Origin: Helicobacteraceae bacterium
GTDB taxonomy: Bacteria; Campylobacterota; Campylobacteria; Campylobacterales; Sulfurimonadaceae
Assembly (NCBI GenBank): GCA_027084065.1
Contig: JALWLR010000089.1
Location: 1 to 21,944, forward strand
DNA: 21,944 nt
Direction of reading: 5' to 3'
Shown here: piece after piece, positions 8,275 through 16,128 of the stretch
How positions within the stretch are numbered: position 1 is the first letter of the stretch
Layout of the letters: every line of letters begins with the position of its first letter
Notes under the pieces: generated by a model
Seen by the model: only the letters and a program-made list of their open reading frames with translations
Database searches by the model: none
What the model was told of the DNA's origin: nothing
Program-made: the position numbers and the translations under genes

Positions 8275-8832
8275 ATGCTAGAGATTAGATGGCATAGCCG
8301 TGCAGGACAGGGTGCTGTTACTGGAGCTAAAGGTTTGGCCGACATCGTTGCGACAACCGGTAAATACGTACAGGCGTTCGCGTTTTACGGATCTGCCAAA
8401 AGAGGTGCTGCGATGACGGCATACAATCGTGTTGACGACAAAGAGATCCTCAACCACGAAAAATATATGAAACCGGACTATGTCTTCGTTATCGACCCCG
8501 CTTTGGTTTTTACAACGGATGTAACTATCAACCATAAGCCGACGACAAAGTACATCATTACGACGCATATGAGTACGGATGAGCTCAAAGAGGCACAACC
8601 GAAACTTGCCGATAAAGAGGTCTATACGGTTGACTGTATCAAAATTGCTCAAGAAACGATCGGTCGTCCTATCCCAAATACACCGATGCTTGGTGCATTT
8701 ATGAAGGTTTCCGGGATGTATGACATAGAGTTTTTCAAAGAGAATATGAAAAGGGTACTTGCAAAATTGCCTCAAAAAATAATCGATGCGAACATGCTTG
8801 CGATTCAGCGTGCATACGACGAAGTGAAGTAA
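8275..8832 (+). CDS. porG: Pyruvate:ferredoxin/flavodoxin oxidoreductase, gamma subunit
   Basis: A 185-aa subunit of the four-subunit 2-oxoacid oxidoreductase family. It opens with IRWHSRAGQGAVTGAKGLAD, the family's G-x-GGQG-like segment; FYGSAKRGAAMTAYNRV (~39-55) and PNTPMLGAFMKV near residue 140 are also typical. The complex interconverts pyruvate + CoA with acetyl-CoA + CO2 using ferredoxin or flavodoxin, and in autotrophic Campylobacterota it can run as pyruvate synthase. ATG 8275 is chosen because AAAGGAGA (8263-8270) sits 4 bases upstream; an in-frame ATG at 8170 would add an unrelated 35-residue extension across the promoter and dyad. Confidence 0.93.
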   Translation: MLEIRWHSRAGQGAVTGAKGLADIVATTGKYVQAFAFYGSAKRGAAMTAYNRVDDKEILNHEKYMKPDYVFVIDPALVFTTDVTINHKPTTKYIITTHMSTDELKEAQPKLADKEVYTVDCIKIAQETIGRPIPNTPMLGAFMKVSGMYDIEFFKENMKRVLAKLPQKIIDANMLAIQRAYDEVK

Positions 8833-8839
8833 GGAGCTT

Positions 8840-9244
8840 ATGATGGCAGACAATACAATGGGATGGGATGAATTCGAAATTGGCGCGATGCTTAGATCGT
8901 TCGATGGACCGATCAAAGACATAGCGCTTACACCGCAAGAGGAGAGAAACTACTCTCCAAACAACTCGTTTACGGCAAGTGTCGCAGACTGGAGAATCGA
9001 AAAACCGATTTTTAATAAAGACTACTGCATAGATTGTCAGTTTTGTTGGATATATTGTCCGGATGTTTCTATAGTTTCAAGAGACAAAAAGATGCTTGGT
9101 GTAGATTATGATCACTGTAAAGGGTGCGCTATTTGTGTTGAGGTTTGTCCGACAAATCCAAAATCACTTCTAATGTTCCCTGAACAAGAGGATGAAGAGG
9201 CTGCAATTGCATCATGGCCTGAAAAAGAAGAGAAGGAGAAATAG
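8840..9244 (+). CDS. porD: Pyruvate:ferredoxin oxidoreductase, delta (2x[4Fe-4S]) subunit
   Basis: A 134-aa ferredoxin-type subunit with two clusters. C63, C66, C69 and C73 (CIDCQFCWIYCP) and C93, C96, C99 and C103 (CKGCAICVEVCP) form two 8Fe-ferredoxin signatures that wire electrons from the TPP subunit to the external carrier. Two consecutive ATG codons occur (8840 and 8843). AAGGAG at 8831-8836 is 3 bases from the first and 6 from the second, so the second may be the real start (133 aa). The N-terminal ~55 residues before the first cluster are longer than in minimal delta subunits, as in the Helicobacter PorD type. The gap after porG is 7 bases. Confidence 0.93.
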   Translation: MMADNTMGWDEFEIGAMLRSFDGPIKDIALTPQEERNYSPNNSFTASVADWRIEKPIFNKDYCIDCQFCWIYCPDVSIVSRDKKMLGVDYDHCKGCAICVEVCPTNPKSLLMFPEQEDEEAAIASWPEKEEKEK

Positions 9245-9246
9245 TA

Positions 9247-10473
9247 ATGGCATTTGATAAAATGGAACTTAATGAAATAGAGGTGTGGGACGGTAACTTT
9301 GCTGCAGCCCAGGCTCTAAGACAGGTACAGGTCGATGTCGTCTCCGCATATCCGATTACTCCTTCGACTCCAATAGTCGAAGGGTATGCGAAATTTCTGG
9401 CTGATGGGTATGTAGAGGGCGAGTTTATGATGGTAGAGTCCGAGCATGCCGCTATGAGTGGATGTATCGGTGCTTCTGCAGCGGGCGGTCGTGTCGCTAC
9501 GGCAACATCTTCACAAGGTTTTGCGCTTATGGTAGAGACGCTCTACCAAGCAAGTGGTATGAGACTTCCGATTATTTTGAATGTCGTCAACCGTGCACTT
9601 GCAGCGCCGCTAAACGTTAACGGCGACCACTCCGATATGTATCTCGGTCGTGATAGCGGTTGGATTCAGTTTGATTCTTACAATCCGCAGCAAGCATATG
9701 ACTTGAACTTTATCGCCTTTAAAGTAGCGGAAGATCATGAAGTGCGTTTGCCGGCTATGGTGCATCAAGATGGATTTATGACATCCCATACCGCACAGGG
9801 TGTTAAAACACTTAGTGATGATGAAGCGTATGGATTTGTAGGCGAGTTCAAACCTATGAACGACATGCTTGATCTTGAAAATCCGGTAACTCACGGTGTA
9901 CAAACGGAAGAGGATTGGCACTTCGAGCATAAAGCGAGACAGCACCACGATCTTATGACAAAAGTTTTCCCAAAAATCGAGGAAGCTTTTGATGCGTTTG
10001 AAAAACTTACAGGCAGAAAATACAACATTGTAGAAGAGTATATGACTGACGATGCGGAAGTAGCGGTCGTCGCACTCGGTACTTCCGTAGAAACTGCGGT
10101 AGAAGTAGCAAAAGAGATGAGAGAACAAGAGGGCATCAAAGCAGGTGTCATCGGTATTCGTGTCTTTAGACCGTGGCCGTTTGAGTATATCGCAGAAGCA
10201 ATCAAAGGCATCAAAGCACTTGGAGCACTTGATAGAAGCTCTCCAAATGGTGCTATGGGTGCACTTTACAATGAGCTAGCAGGTATTCTTGTTAACAGTG
10301 ATGAGAAAGCTGTATTGACCAATTATATTTACGGGCTTGGTGGACGAGACTTGACAAAAGCGCATCTTAAAGAGATCTTCAAAGAGCTCAAAGCAAACGC
10401 GGATGCAGGCAAACCGACAACGGAACTTCAGCAGTTCATCGGTGTTCGCGGACCGAAATTAGCATATTTATAG
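9247..10473 (+). CDS. porA: Pyruvate:ferredoxin oxidoreductase, alpha subunit
   Basis: A 408-aa alpha subunit carrying the pyrimidine-binding and transketolase C-terminal-like domains of the enzyme. Diagnostic segments are VVSAYPITPSTPIVEGYA (~33-50), MVESEHAAMSGCIGASAAGG (~60-79), TATSSQGFALMVETLY and LNVNGDHSDMYLGRDSGWIQ (~119-138), followed by a C-terminal half with VAVVALGTSVETAVEVA. AAGGAG (9233-9238) lies inside the end of porD, and only 2 bases separate the genes, so translation is likely coupled. Confidence 0.95.
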   Translation: MAFDKMELNEIEVWDGNFAAAQALRQVQVDVVSAYPITPSTPIVEGYAKFLADGYVEGEFMMVESEHAAMSGCIGASAAGGRVATATSSQGFALMVETLYQASGMRLPIILNVVNRALAAPLNVNGDHSDMYLGRDSGWIQFDSYNPQQAYDLNFIAFKVAEDHEVRLPAMVHQDGFMTSHTAQGVKTLSDDEAYGFVGEFKPMNDMLDLENPVTHGVQTEEDWHFEHKARQHHDLMTKVFPKIEEAFDAFEKLTGRKYNIVEEYMTDDAEVAVVALGTSVETAVEVAKEMREQEGIKAGVIGIRVFRPWPFEYIAEAIKGIKALGALDRSSPNGAMGALYNELAGILVNSDEKAVLTNYIYGLGGRDLTKAHLKEIFKELKANADAGKPTTELQQFIGVRGPKLAYL

Positions 10474-10482
10474 GAATGAATC

Positions 10483-11439
10483 ATGAGTGAAATGAAAAAG
10501 ATCAAAAACCTCAAAGAGTTTTCAACTTCAGCGGATAGATTTGAAGGTGCAAACCTTCTATGTCCCGGATGTGCACACTCTATTATCGTAAGAGAAGTGC
10601 TTAATGCAACAAATGACGATCTTATATTGTCGGCATCTACGGGATGTTTGGAAGTATGTACAGCCGTATATCCATATACTTCATGGGATGCTTCGTGGAT
10701 TCACATCGGTTTTGAGAACGGTTCTACGGCAGTTGCAGGTGCGGAAGCTATGCATAAAGCACTCAAACGTAAAGGTCGCCTCAAACAACCGGACAAAGAG
10801 CCGAAGTTTGTCTCTTTTGCAGGTGATGGTGCATCGTACGACATCGGTTTCCAGTGGATTTCTGGTTGTATGGAAAGAGGACACAACATGATGCATGTTG
10901 TTCTTGATAACGAAGTCTATGCTAACACGGGAGGACAAAGAAGTTCTGCAACACCTATTGGCGCAAGTGCAACGACATCTCCAGCAGGTCGTGTAAGCTA
11001 CGGCGAGAAGAAAAATAAAAAAGATATGGTAGCTATTATGGCAGCGCACGGTATTCCATACTCTGCACAAGTCGCTCCAAACAAATGGAAAGATATGGTG
11101 AAGAAAATTCAGCATGGTCTTGAAGTGGAAGGACCTGTTTTCATCAATGCGATGAGTCCGTGTACAACGGAATGGAAATTCGATCCAAAAGATACTATGA
11201 TGATCTCCGATCTTGCAACGGATTCTCTTGTATTTCCATTGTATGAGATCATTGACGGTCATAAACTCAATATCACATACAGACCTAAAAATGTCATTCC
11301 AGTTGAAGAGTATCTTGCAGCGCAAGGGCGTTTTAAACACCTCTTTAAAGATGAGTACAAACATCTCATCAAAGAGTGGCAAGAACGAGTTGACAAAAAC
11401 TGGGAAATGCTTCAAAGAAGAGAAGAAGCAGGCGTATAA
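10483..11439 (+). CDS. porB: Pyruvate:ferredoxin oxidoreductase, beta (TPP-binding) subunit
   Basis: A 318-aa subunit that binds thiamine pyrophosphate and a [4Fe-4S] cluster. Cluster cysteines are C27 and C30 (LLCPGCAHS), one of C55/C59 (STGCLEVC), and a late Cys in MSPCTTEW. The TPP motif starts at GDG 114-116 (FAGDGASYDIG) and ends in LDNEVYANTGGQ (~141-151), the standard arrangement of PorB. AGGAA (10472-10476) precedes ATG 10483. It is the last gene of the operon, and a strong hairpin follows 23 bases after the stop. Confidence 0.95.
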   Translation: MSEMKKIKNLKEFSTSADRFEGANLLCPGCAHSIIVREVLNATNDDLILSASTGCLEVCTAVYPYTSWDASWIHIGFENGSTAVAGAEAMHKALKRKGRLKQPDKEPKFVSFAGDGASYDIGFQWISGCMERGHNMMHVVLDNEVYANTGGQRSSATPIGASATTSPAGRVSYGEKKNKKDMVAIMAAHGIPYSAQVAPNKWKDMVKKIQHGLEVEGPVFINAMSPCTTEWKFDPKDTMMISDLATDSLVFPLYEIIDGHKLNITYRPKNVIPVEEYLAAQGRFKHLFKDEYKHLIKEWQERVDKNWEMLQRREEAGV

Positions 11440-11462
11440 CTTTCTTTACTTTTTTCTCTGCA

Positions 11463-11495
11463 TACTCAGAGATGCCCCAGCGGCATCTCTGAGTA
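11463..11495 (+). terminator. Strong hairpin at the end of porGDAB
   Basis: A perfect 14-pair stem (arms 11463-11476 and 11482-11495, core ACTCAGAGATGCC) with a 5-base loop. It is the most stable-looking hairpin in the window and sits 24 bases after the porB stop. Unusually, the T-rich run is upstream (11446-11458) and no U-tract follows, so it may work as an mRNA 3'-end stabiliser or a U-less terminator. Confidence 0.65.
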
Positions 11496-11539
11496 AATCT
11501 ACTTCAAAATTTCCTACTCACTTTTTTACAATATTTTAC

Positions 11540-11545
11540 TACAAT
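11540..11545 (+). promoter_or_regulatory. -10 box 6 bases from an ATG (leaderless candidate)
   Basis: TACAAT followed by AGCGCT and then ATG 11552 puts the expected transcription start at or beside the A of the start codon. Another TACAAT at 11527-11532 would give a ~13-base leader. No Shine-Dalgarno is seen in either case. Confidence 0.45.
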
Positions 11546-11551
11546 AGCGCT

Positions 11552-12022
11552 ATGAAAAAGATTACCATTCCAAATTTTGGCACATTAGATCTTGCGCATG
11601 TCGTGTTGGACTACAACGGAACTATAGCAGTTGACGGAGAGTTACTAAAAGATGCAAAAGATCTTATTAAAGAGCTGAGCAGCGAATATAGCGTGCATGT
11701 CATTACCGCAGATACTTTTGGGAGTGTAGCGCAAGCCGTTGCCGAATTGGGTGTCATACTGCACATCTTACAAAGTGACAGCCATACCGAGGAAAAGGCA
11801 CGCTACATTCAAAAACTCGGTGCCTCCAGCTGTGTTGCGGTCGGAAACGGCAACAACGATGCCGACATGCTTCACAAGGCGGCTCTTGGCATAGCCGTTA
11901 TTGGCAGTGAAGGATGTGCCAAAAGTACTATGATGTCGGCGGATTTGATATGTAACGGTATAGAGGATGCTTTGTCCGTTTTACTAAAGCCAAAACGGCT
12001 TATCGCTACGCTGAGAAAATAA
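11552..12022 (+). CDS. HAD phosphatase, soluble P-type-ATPase-like group
   Basis: A 156-aa capless HAD protein. Motif I is LDYNGTIA with nucleophile D20; the usual +2 Asp is N22, as in the small soluble relatives of P-type ATPases (compare DKTGT in the pumps). Motif II is T52 (ITADT), motif III a Lys near 83, motif IV GNGNNDADML (98-107), parallel to GDGxNDxPAL of P-type ATPases. It lacks membrane segments, so it is cytosolic; its substrate is unknown. It sits 28 bases before the porin gene and the two probably share a transcript. A longer in-frame reading from 11213 would overlap porB antagonistically and cross the hairpin, so ATG 11552 is preferred. Confidence 0.8.
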   Translation: MKKITIPNFGTLDLAHVVLDYNGTIAVDGELLKDAKDLIKELSSEYSVHVITADTFGSVAQAVAELGVILHILQSDSHTEEKARYIQKLGASSCVAVGNGNNDADMLHKAALGIAVIGSEGCAKSTMMSADLICNGIEDALSVLLKPKRLIATLRK

Positions 12023-12050
12023 TATACAACCTCACATAAGGATTGCCCGG

Positions 12051-13523
12051 ATGCGAAAATACGCTTCTTTTCTTGCTGTTGTTGGTTTGACAACGGCTTC
12101 TTCTTTGTTTGCGACACTCCAAACGGAAAAGGTCACTCTTAATGACAATATGACCCTGCATTATAATGTTTTGCCAAAGTCGGTAACGTCACTTTCGGAT
12201 ATGTTTAAAGAGGGTGTTTTTTACGGCCGTTTGCGTATGAACACTTTTTACTGGAAGTGGGATGAGGAAAATAGCGGCATAAAGCAAAACAACAAAGCAA
12301 TGGGAGTTGGAGGCAGTGTCGTTTTCAAATCCGCTTCATATAAAGGAGTGAGTGCCACAGCAGCGCTGTATACGTCGCAAAATCCCTCTTTTTTTAGAAT
12401 GGATGCGGATGAGGTCGCGTTAGTTCGATCCGGAAAAGATACCTTTAGCCGTTACTACGTTGCAAGGACAGGACAATTTGGTATGACGGTCCTTGGACAA
12501 GCCTACATGCAGTATGCAAATGAGGAGATGCAGATACGAATAGGACGTCAGCTTGTCGAGACGGTTTTTACAAAATCGAATGACACGAAAATGATTCCAA
12601 ATACTTTCGACGGAGTAACACTTAGTAGTACCGCTTTGCCAAAGACAAAGATGCAGTTTGCCTATTTGACACGTCAGAAACTACGTGATCATATTCATTC
12701 TCATGATGTCATTGCAGTTAGTTTGCCAACATCGAGTGACCCTTATGCATCATGGAAAGGGAATGACGACTCAGGCAAAAACGTAAACCTTACGACACAA
12801 AGAGTAGGCAATGACAACAAGCTTATTATAGCCTCTGTTACAAGCAAACAGCTTGAAAATACCAGCATAAACTTCAGCTACGCAGCTGTGCCGTCTATAC
12901 TGAATGATTATCTTGCAGAGGTGCATTATGCTCTGCCTGTGGGCGGATGGAAAATCATTCCCGGTGTTCGGTACTTGTTGCAAAAAGATGCACTTCATGC
13001 CGATTATGTCGTAGCAAGTTTGAAAAGTAGCACGGCAATAGGTTATAAAGACCCCTATTCGCTGGACTCCTCTTTATTGTGTGCACGAGTGGATTTTAAA
13101 AAAGGCGGTTTTCTTGGGAGGCTTGGCTACTCCAAAGTAGCTGATAAAGCCGGCATTGTCAATACATGGCGCGGTTTTCCAACCGGTGGTTATACTCGTG
13201 TGATGGGGCAGTACAACTGGTATGCAAATACAGTGACTTACATGGTAAGAGCCGGGTATGCTTTTGACAATGCCAGTACCTTCAAAGGATTGAGTATCAT
13301 GGGACGCTATGCATGGCAGGATTTTGACGATACCAAAGATGCTGTACCGGCTGATAGCGGAGCGTTCAATGTGGACATTCGTCAAAATCTAGGAAACGAT
13401 GCACAGCTCAAGCTTCGTTTCGCGCGTGTAAATGCCGAAGACAACATCAAAAAATCAGACGGCTCTTTGAAGTCCGATTACTCCTACAGTGAGTACAGAG
13501 TCGAGTTGAACTACTTTTTTTAG
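12051..13523 (+). CDS. OprD-family outer-membrane porin
   Basis: A 490-aa protein. It has a signal peptide (MRKYASFLAVVGLTTASSLFA, cleavage after ~residue 21) and a body of alternating hydrophobic/polar strands, ending in VELNYFF. The C-terminal Phe is the outer-membrane assembly signal. OprD-like landmarks are GVFYGRLRMNTFYWKWD near residue 56, ALYTSQNP, IRIGRQLVETVFT (~163-175), MIPNTFDGV and a repeated strand-turn pattern consistent with an 18-strand monomeric channel. Transported solute is not evident. AAGGA (12038-12042) precedes ATG 12051 by 8 bases. No terminator separates it from thrS, which has its own promoter. Confidence 0.82.
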   Translation: MRKYASFLAVVGLTTASSLFATLQTEKVTLNDNMTLHYNVLPKSVTSLSDMFKEGVFYGRLRMNTFYWKWDEENSGIKQNNKAMGVGGSVVFKSASYKGVSATAALYTSQNPSFFRMDADEVALVRSGKDTFSRYYVARTGQFGMTVLGQAYMQYANEEMQIRIGRQLVETVFTKSNDTKMIPNTFDGVTLSSTALPKTKMQFAYLTRQKLRDHIHSHDVIAVSLPTSSDPYASWKGNDDSGKNVNLTTQRVGNDNKLIIASVTSKQLENTSINFSYAAVPSILNDYLAEVHYALPVGGWKIIPGVRYLLQKDALHADYVVASLKSSTAIGYKDPYSLDSSLLCARVDFKKGGFLGRLGYSKVADKAGIVNTWRGFPTGGYTRVMGQYNWYANTVTYMVRAGYAFDNASTFKGLSIMGRYAWQDFDDTKDAVPADSGAFNVDIRQNLGNDAQLKLRFARVNAEDNIKKSDGSLKSDYSYSEYRVELNYFF

Positions 13524-13528
13524 TAGGT

Positions 13529-13551
13529 TTAAAGTCTTTTTTAGGTAAAAT
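13529..13551 (+). promoter_or_regulatory. Candidate promoter of thrS-infC
   Basis: TTAAAGTCTT (13529-13538, one mismatch to TTTAAGTnTT) and TAAAAT (13546-13551), 17 bases apart. The predicted start near 13558 leaves a ~20-base leader with TAGGA before GTG 13578. This leader is too short for a T-box or the E. coli-type thrS operator. Confidence 0.5.
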
Positions 13552-13577
13552 CGGGCAAAAAAATTTAGGATATACTC

Positions 13578-15386
13578 GTGAGCGCAATAGCATATAAAAT
13601 AGGCGAAGATATAGTAGATACGCAAACAGCGCAGGAACTGCATGTAGAGGGAGAACCTATAGAGCTTGACAACTCTCCTGAATCTCTTGAGGTTTTGCGC
13701 CACTCTACAGCACACCTTATGGCACAGGCTATTAAACATTTGTATCCGGATGCGGAGTTTTATGTTGGGCCGGTTGTCAAAGAGGGCTTTTACTACGATT
13801 TCAAAACAAAAGAAAAAATAGGCGAAGAGGATCTCAAAAAAATAGAAAAAGAGATGATAAAAATCGCCAAGAAAAAGTACCCCATAGAGAAGTATACCAT
13901 CTCCAAAGAAGAGGCTAAAGAGAAGTTCAAAGATGATCATCTCAAGCAAGAAGTGCTAAAAAACATTCCAAGTGACGAGGTCAGTATCTATAAGCAGGGA
14001 GATTTCGAAGATTTATGCCGAGGACCACATCTGCCTAATCTTGGACTTATTCGTAACTTCAAACTTACGAAAGTATCGGGTGCATACCTTGGCGGAGACA
14101 GCAAAAATGAGATGCTGACACGCATCTATGGCATTGCTTTTGCCGACAAAGAGAGTCTCAAAAAGCATATGGATATGCTTGCCGAAGCTGCCAAACGTGA
14201 CCATAGAAAGATAGGGCAGGAGATGAAGCTTTTCACTTTCCGCGAGGAGGTGGGAGCCGGCTTTCCTATCTGGCTGCCAAATGGTGCGCGTATGCGAAGC
14301 CGTCTTGAGCAGCTGCTTTTCAAAGCGCATAGAAAGCGCGGTTATGAACCGGTACGTGGACCTGAGATGCTTAGAAGCGACCTTTGGAAAGTTTCCGGAC
14401 ACTACCAAAATTACGGCGAGAACATGTACTTTACCAATATCGATGACGTGGAGTTCGGGGTCAAGCCGATGAACTGTGTCGGACACATCAAGGTTTATGA
14501 GGATGAACTGCACTCTTATCGTGATTTGCCTATCAAGTATTTTGAGTATGGTGTGGTGCATCGACACGAGGCAAGCGGCGCGCTCCACGGACTTTTTCGA
14601 GTGCGTGAATTTACGCAAGACGATGCGCATATCTTTTGTAGAGCCGACCAGATAGAAGAGCAGATTATCGAGATTATCGATTTTATAGACAAGATTATGA
14701 GTACATTTGGCTTTGAATATAAAATGATGCTCTCTACAAAGCCGGAAAAAGCTGTCGGTAGCGATGAAGTGTGGGAAATCTCTACAAATGCACTTAGAGC
14801 CGCGCTGGAGAGACACAATCTCTCTTACGACATCGATGAGGGAGGTGGTGCGTTCTACGGTCCGAAAATCGACATCAAAATAACCGATGCGATAGGGCGT
14901 GAATGGCAGTGCGGGACGGTACAGCTAGACTTCAACCTGCCGGAGCGTTTTCATCTTGAGTACAATGCCGACGATAATGAAAAGGTGCAGCCTGTTATGA
15001 TTCACAGAGCGATTCTTGGATCGTTCGAGCGCTTTATAGGGATTTTGACCGAGCATTATGCCGGAGAGTTCCCGATGTTTATTGCGCCTACACAAGTTGC
15101 AATAATTCCTATCGCAGAGACACATAAAGAATATGCTAAGGAAATACAAGGTAAACTTATAGATATTGGTGCCGACAGCGAGATTTATGCCAAGAACGAG
15201 TCGCTCAACAAGCGCATCAGGACTGCAGAAAAGGCACGAACGCCGATGCTCATTATCTTAGGAGATGAAGAGGTGCAGAACAAAACGATAGCGGTTCGTG
15301 ACAGACGCTCGCGAGAGCAGTACAATTTGAGTGAAGAGGAGTTCCTCAAGCTCATACAAACTAAAATAAACGAGGTTAATTTTTGA
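13578..15386 (+). CDS. thrS: Threonyl-tRNA synthetase
   Basis: A 602-aa class II synthetase. The editing domain has H42/H46 (HSTAH) and C147 of CRGPH, which remove serine from mischarged tRNA. The catalytic core has GYEPVRGPEM (motif 1 region), FRVREFTQDDAHIF (motif 2), Zn-ligand C300 in MNCVGH and its partner His in VVHRHE, and HRAILGSFERFIGILTEH (motif 3). A C-terminal anticodon-binding domain follows (IAPTQVAIIPI onward). Only ~41 residues precede the editing domain, so the N-terminal TGS domain is shortened, as in other Campylobacterota. The start is GTG with TAGGA (13566-13570) 7 bases upstream. The stop overlaps the infC start by 4 bases (TTGA). Confidence 0.97.
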   Translation: MSAIAYKIGEDIVDTQTAQELHVEGEPIELDNSPESLEVLRHSTAHLMAQAIKHLYPDAEFYVGPVVKEGFYYDFKTKEKIGEEDLKKIEKEMIKIAKKKYPIEKYTISKEEAKEKFKDDHLKQEVLKNIPSDEVSIYKQGDFEDLCRGPHLPNLGLIRNFKLTKVSGAYLGGDSKNEMLTRIYGIAFADKESLKKHMDMLAEAAKRDHRKIGQEMKLFTFREEVGAGFPIWLPNGARMRSRLEQLLFKAHRKRGYEPVRGPEMLRSDLWKVSGHYQNYGENMYFTNIDDVEFGVKPMNCVGHIKVYEDELHSYRDLPIKYFEYGVVHRHEASGALHGLFRVREFTQDDAHIFCRADQIEEQIIEIIDFIDKIMSTFGFEYKMMLSTKPEKAVGSDEVWEISTNALRAALERHNLSYDIDEGGGAFYGPKIDIKITDAIGREWQCGTVQLDFNLPERFHLEYNADDNEKVQPVMIHRAILGSFERFIGILTEHYAGEFPMFIAPTQVAIIPIAETHKEYAKEIQGKLIDIGADSEIYAKNESLNKRIRTAEKARTPMLIILGDEEVQNKTIAVRDRRSREQYNLSEEEFLKLIQTKINEVNF

Positions 15387-15928
15387 GTAGTAAGAAAAAG
15401 CAAGACAACGTCATCATGAATGATGACATTCGTGTTCCCGAGGTACGATGTAACATAGACGGCGGCGAAAGCCTTGGCGTAGTGCCGACTGATGTAGCGA
15501 TGGAAAAAGCGAATGAACTGGGTATGGATCTAGTTCTTATCGCTCCCCAGGCAAAGCCGCCGGTAGCCAAGATTATGGACTATGGAAAGTACAGATACCA
15601 AGCGGAGAAAAAACTCAAAGAGCAACGTAAAAATCAGACGAAAATCGATGTCAAAGAGATCAAACTGTCGGTTAAAATAGCCGATAATGATATTGCATAC
15701 AAAGTCAAGCATGCAAGAGAGTTTCTCGAAAAAGGCAAACATGTAAAATTTCGTGTATTCCTTCGTGGTCGGGAGATGGCACATCCCGAAGCGGCGAAAG
15801 AGGTTTTAGAAAGAGTCTGGCCTATGATAGAAGATATAGCGGAAATGGAAAAACCTCCAAAATTTGAGGGGCGTTACTACAATATGTACGTCGTTCCAAA
15901 AAAAGAGCTGCAACAAGGCAAAAAATAA
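15383..15928 (+). CDS. infC: Translation initiation factor IF-3
   Basis: A 181-aa factor that binds the 30S subunit and rejects non-canonical initiation. N-domain signature: DDIRVPEVRCNIDGGESLGV, then MDLVLIAPQAKPPVAKIMDYGKYRY. A Lys-rich linker (KKLKEQRKNQTK) leads to the C-domain (IKLSVKIADNDIAYKVKHAREFLEKGKHVKFRV and FLRGREMAHPE). The start is TTG 15383, supported by GAGGT (15372-15376) 6 bases upstream and the TTGA overlap with thrS; an ATG at 15416 would trim 11 residues and has no ribosome site. Rare start codons on infC are the known basis for IF3 autoregulation in other bacteria, inferred here. rpmI and rplT, often next, are absent. Confidence 0.96.
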   Translation: MSSKKKQDNVIMNDDIRVPEVRCNIDGGESLGVVPTDVAMEKANELGMDLVLIAPQAKPPVAKIMDYGKYRYQAEKKLKEQRKNQTKIDVKEIKLSVKIADNDIAYKVKHAREFLEKGKHVKFRVFLRGREMAHPEAAKEVLERVWPMIEDIAEMEKPPKFEGRYYNMYVVPKKELQQGKK

Positions 15929-15932
15929 TCAC

Positions 15933-15952
15933 TTGAGAGCTTTTGCTCTCAA
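15933..15952 (+). terminator. Hairpin after infC
   Basis: TTGAGAGC-TTTT-GCTCTCAA is an 8-bp perfect stem with a 4-base loop, 4 bases after the infC stop. A short TCTTCT run follows rather than a pure U-tract. Position and symmetry support a terminator of thrS-infC. Confidence 0.7.
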
Positions 15953-16071
15953 TCTTCTAAAAAATACTCTCTACTTTACTTTTTTCATTTTTCTAATGCC
16001 GATACAAAACTTTTTTGTTGTTTCTTCTCGTTCGTTCATTTTTCATTAATCAAAAATCAGTGAATTTTTTG

Positions 16072-16077
16072 TATAAT
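16072..16077 (+). promoter_or_regulatory. -10 box of the YeeE/YedE operon
   Basis: TATAAT preceded by TTTTTTG, an extended -10 with the T-run typical of this lineage. The start would be near 16084. A second TATAAT (16097-16102) lies inside the dyad and could be an alternative promoter. The ~120 bases between the infC hairpin and this box hold only T-rich sequence; no gene is visible there. Confidence 0.6.
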
Positions 16078-16088
16078 TACAAACAATA

Positions 16089-16117
16089 ATCATAAGTATA
16101 ATTATTACTTATATGAT
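16089..16117. promoter_or_regulatory. Inverted repeat, candidate operator of the sulfur-transport genes
   Basis: ATAAGTA (16092-16098) and TACTTAT (16106-16112) are perfect mates around 7 bases. Outer ATCAT/ATGAT arms also match if two bases on the right side are skipped. The repeat starts about 5-8 bases after the predicted transcription start and ends one base before the AAGGAG (16118-16123), so a bound repressor or an RNA stem would block expression. The AT-rich arms resemble ArsR-type operators, but this is inference. Confidence 0.45.
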
Positions 16118-16128
16118 AAGGAGTCGGT

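Noticed and set aside
10681..11415. A 244-codon minus-strand frame
   Set aside because: Antisense to porB; Cys/Arg/His-rich product typical of a shadow frame.
11213..11551. Long N-terminal extension of the small HAD phosphatase
   Set aside because: It overlaps porB in another frame and runs through the strong hairpin; the HAD fold starts at 11552.
14013..14816. A 267-codon minus-strand frame
   Set aside because: Antisense to the conserved catalytic core of thrS; no family resemblance.
15953..16071. Tiny minus-strand frames (about 14-18 codons) in the gap before the YeeE/YedE genes
   Set aside because: No Shine-Dalgarno upstream of any of them; composition is that of AT-rich spacer.
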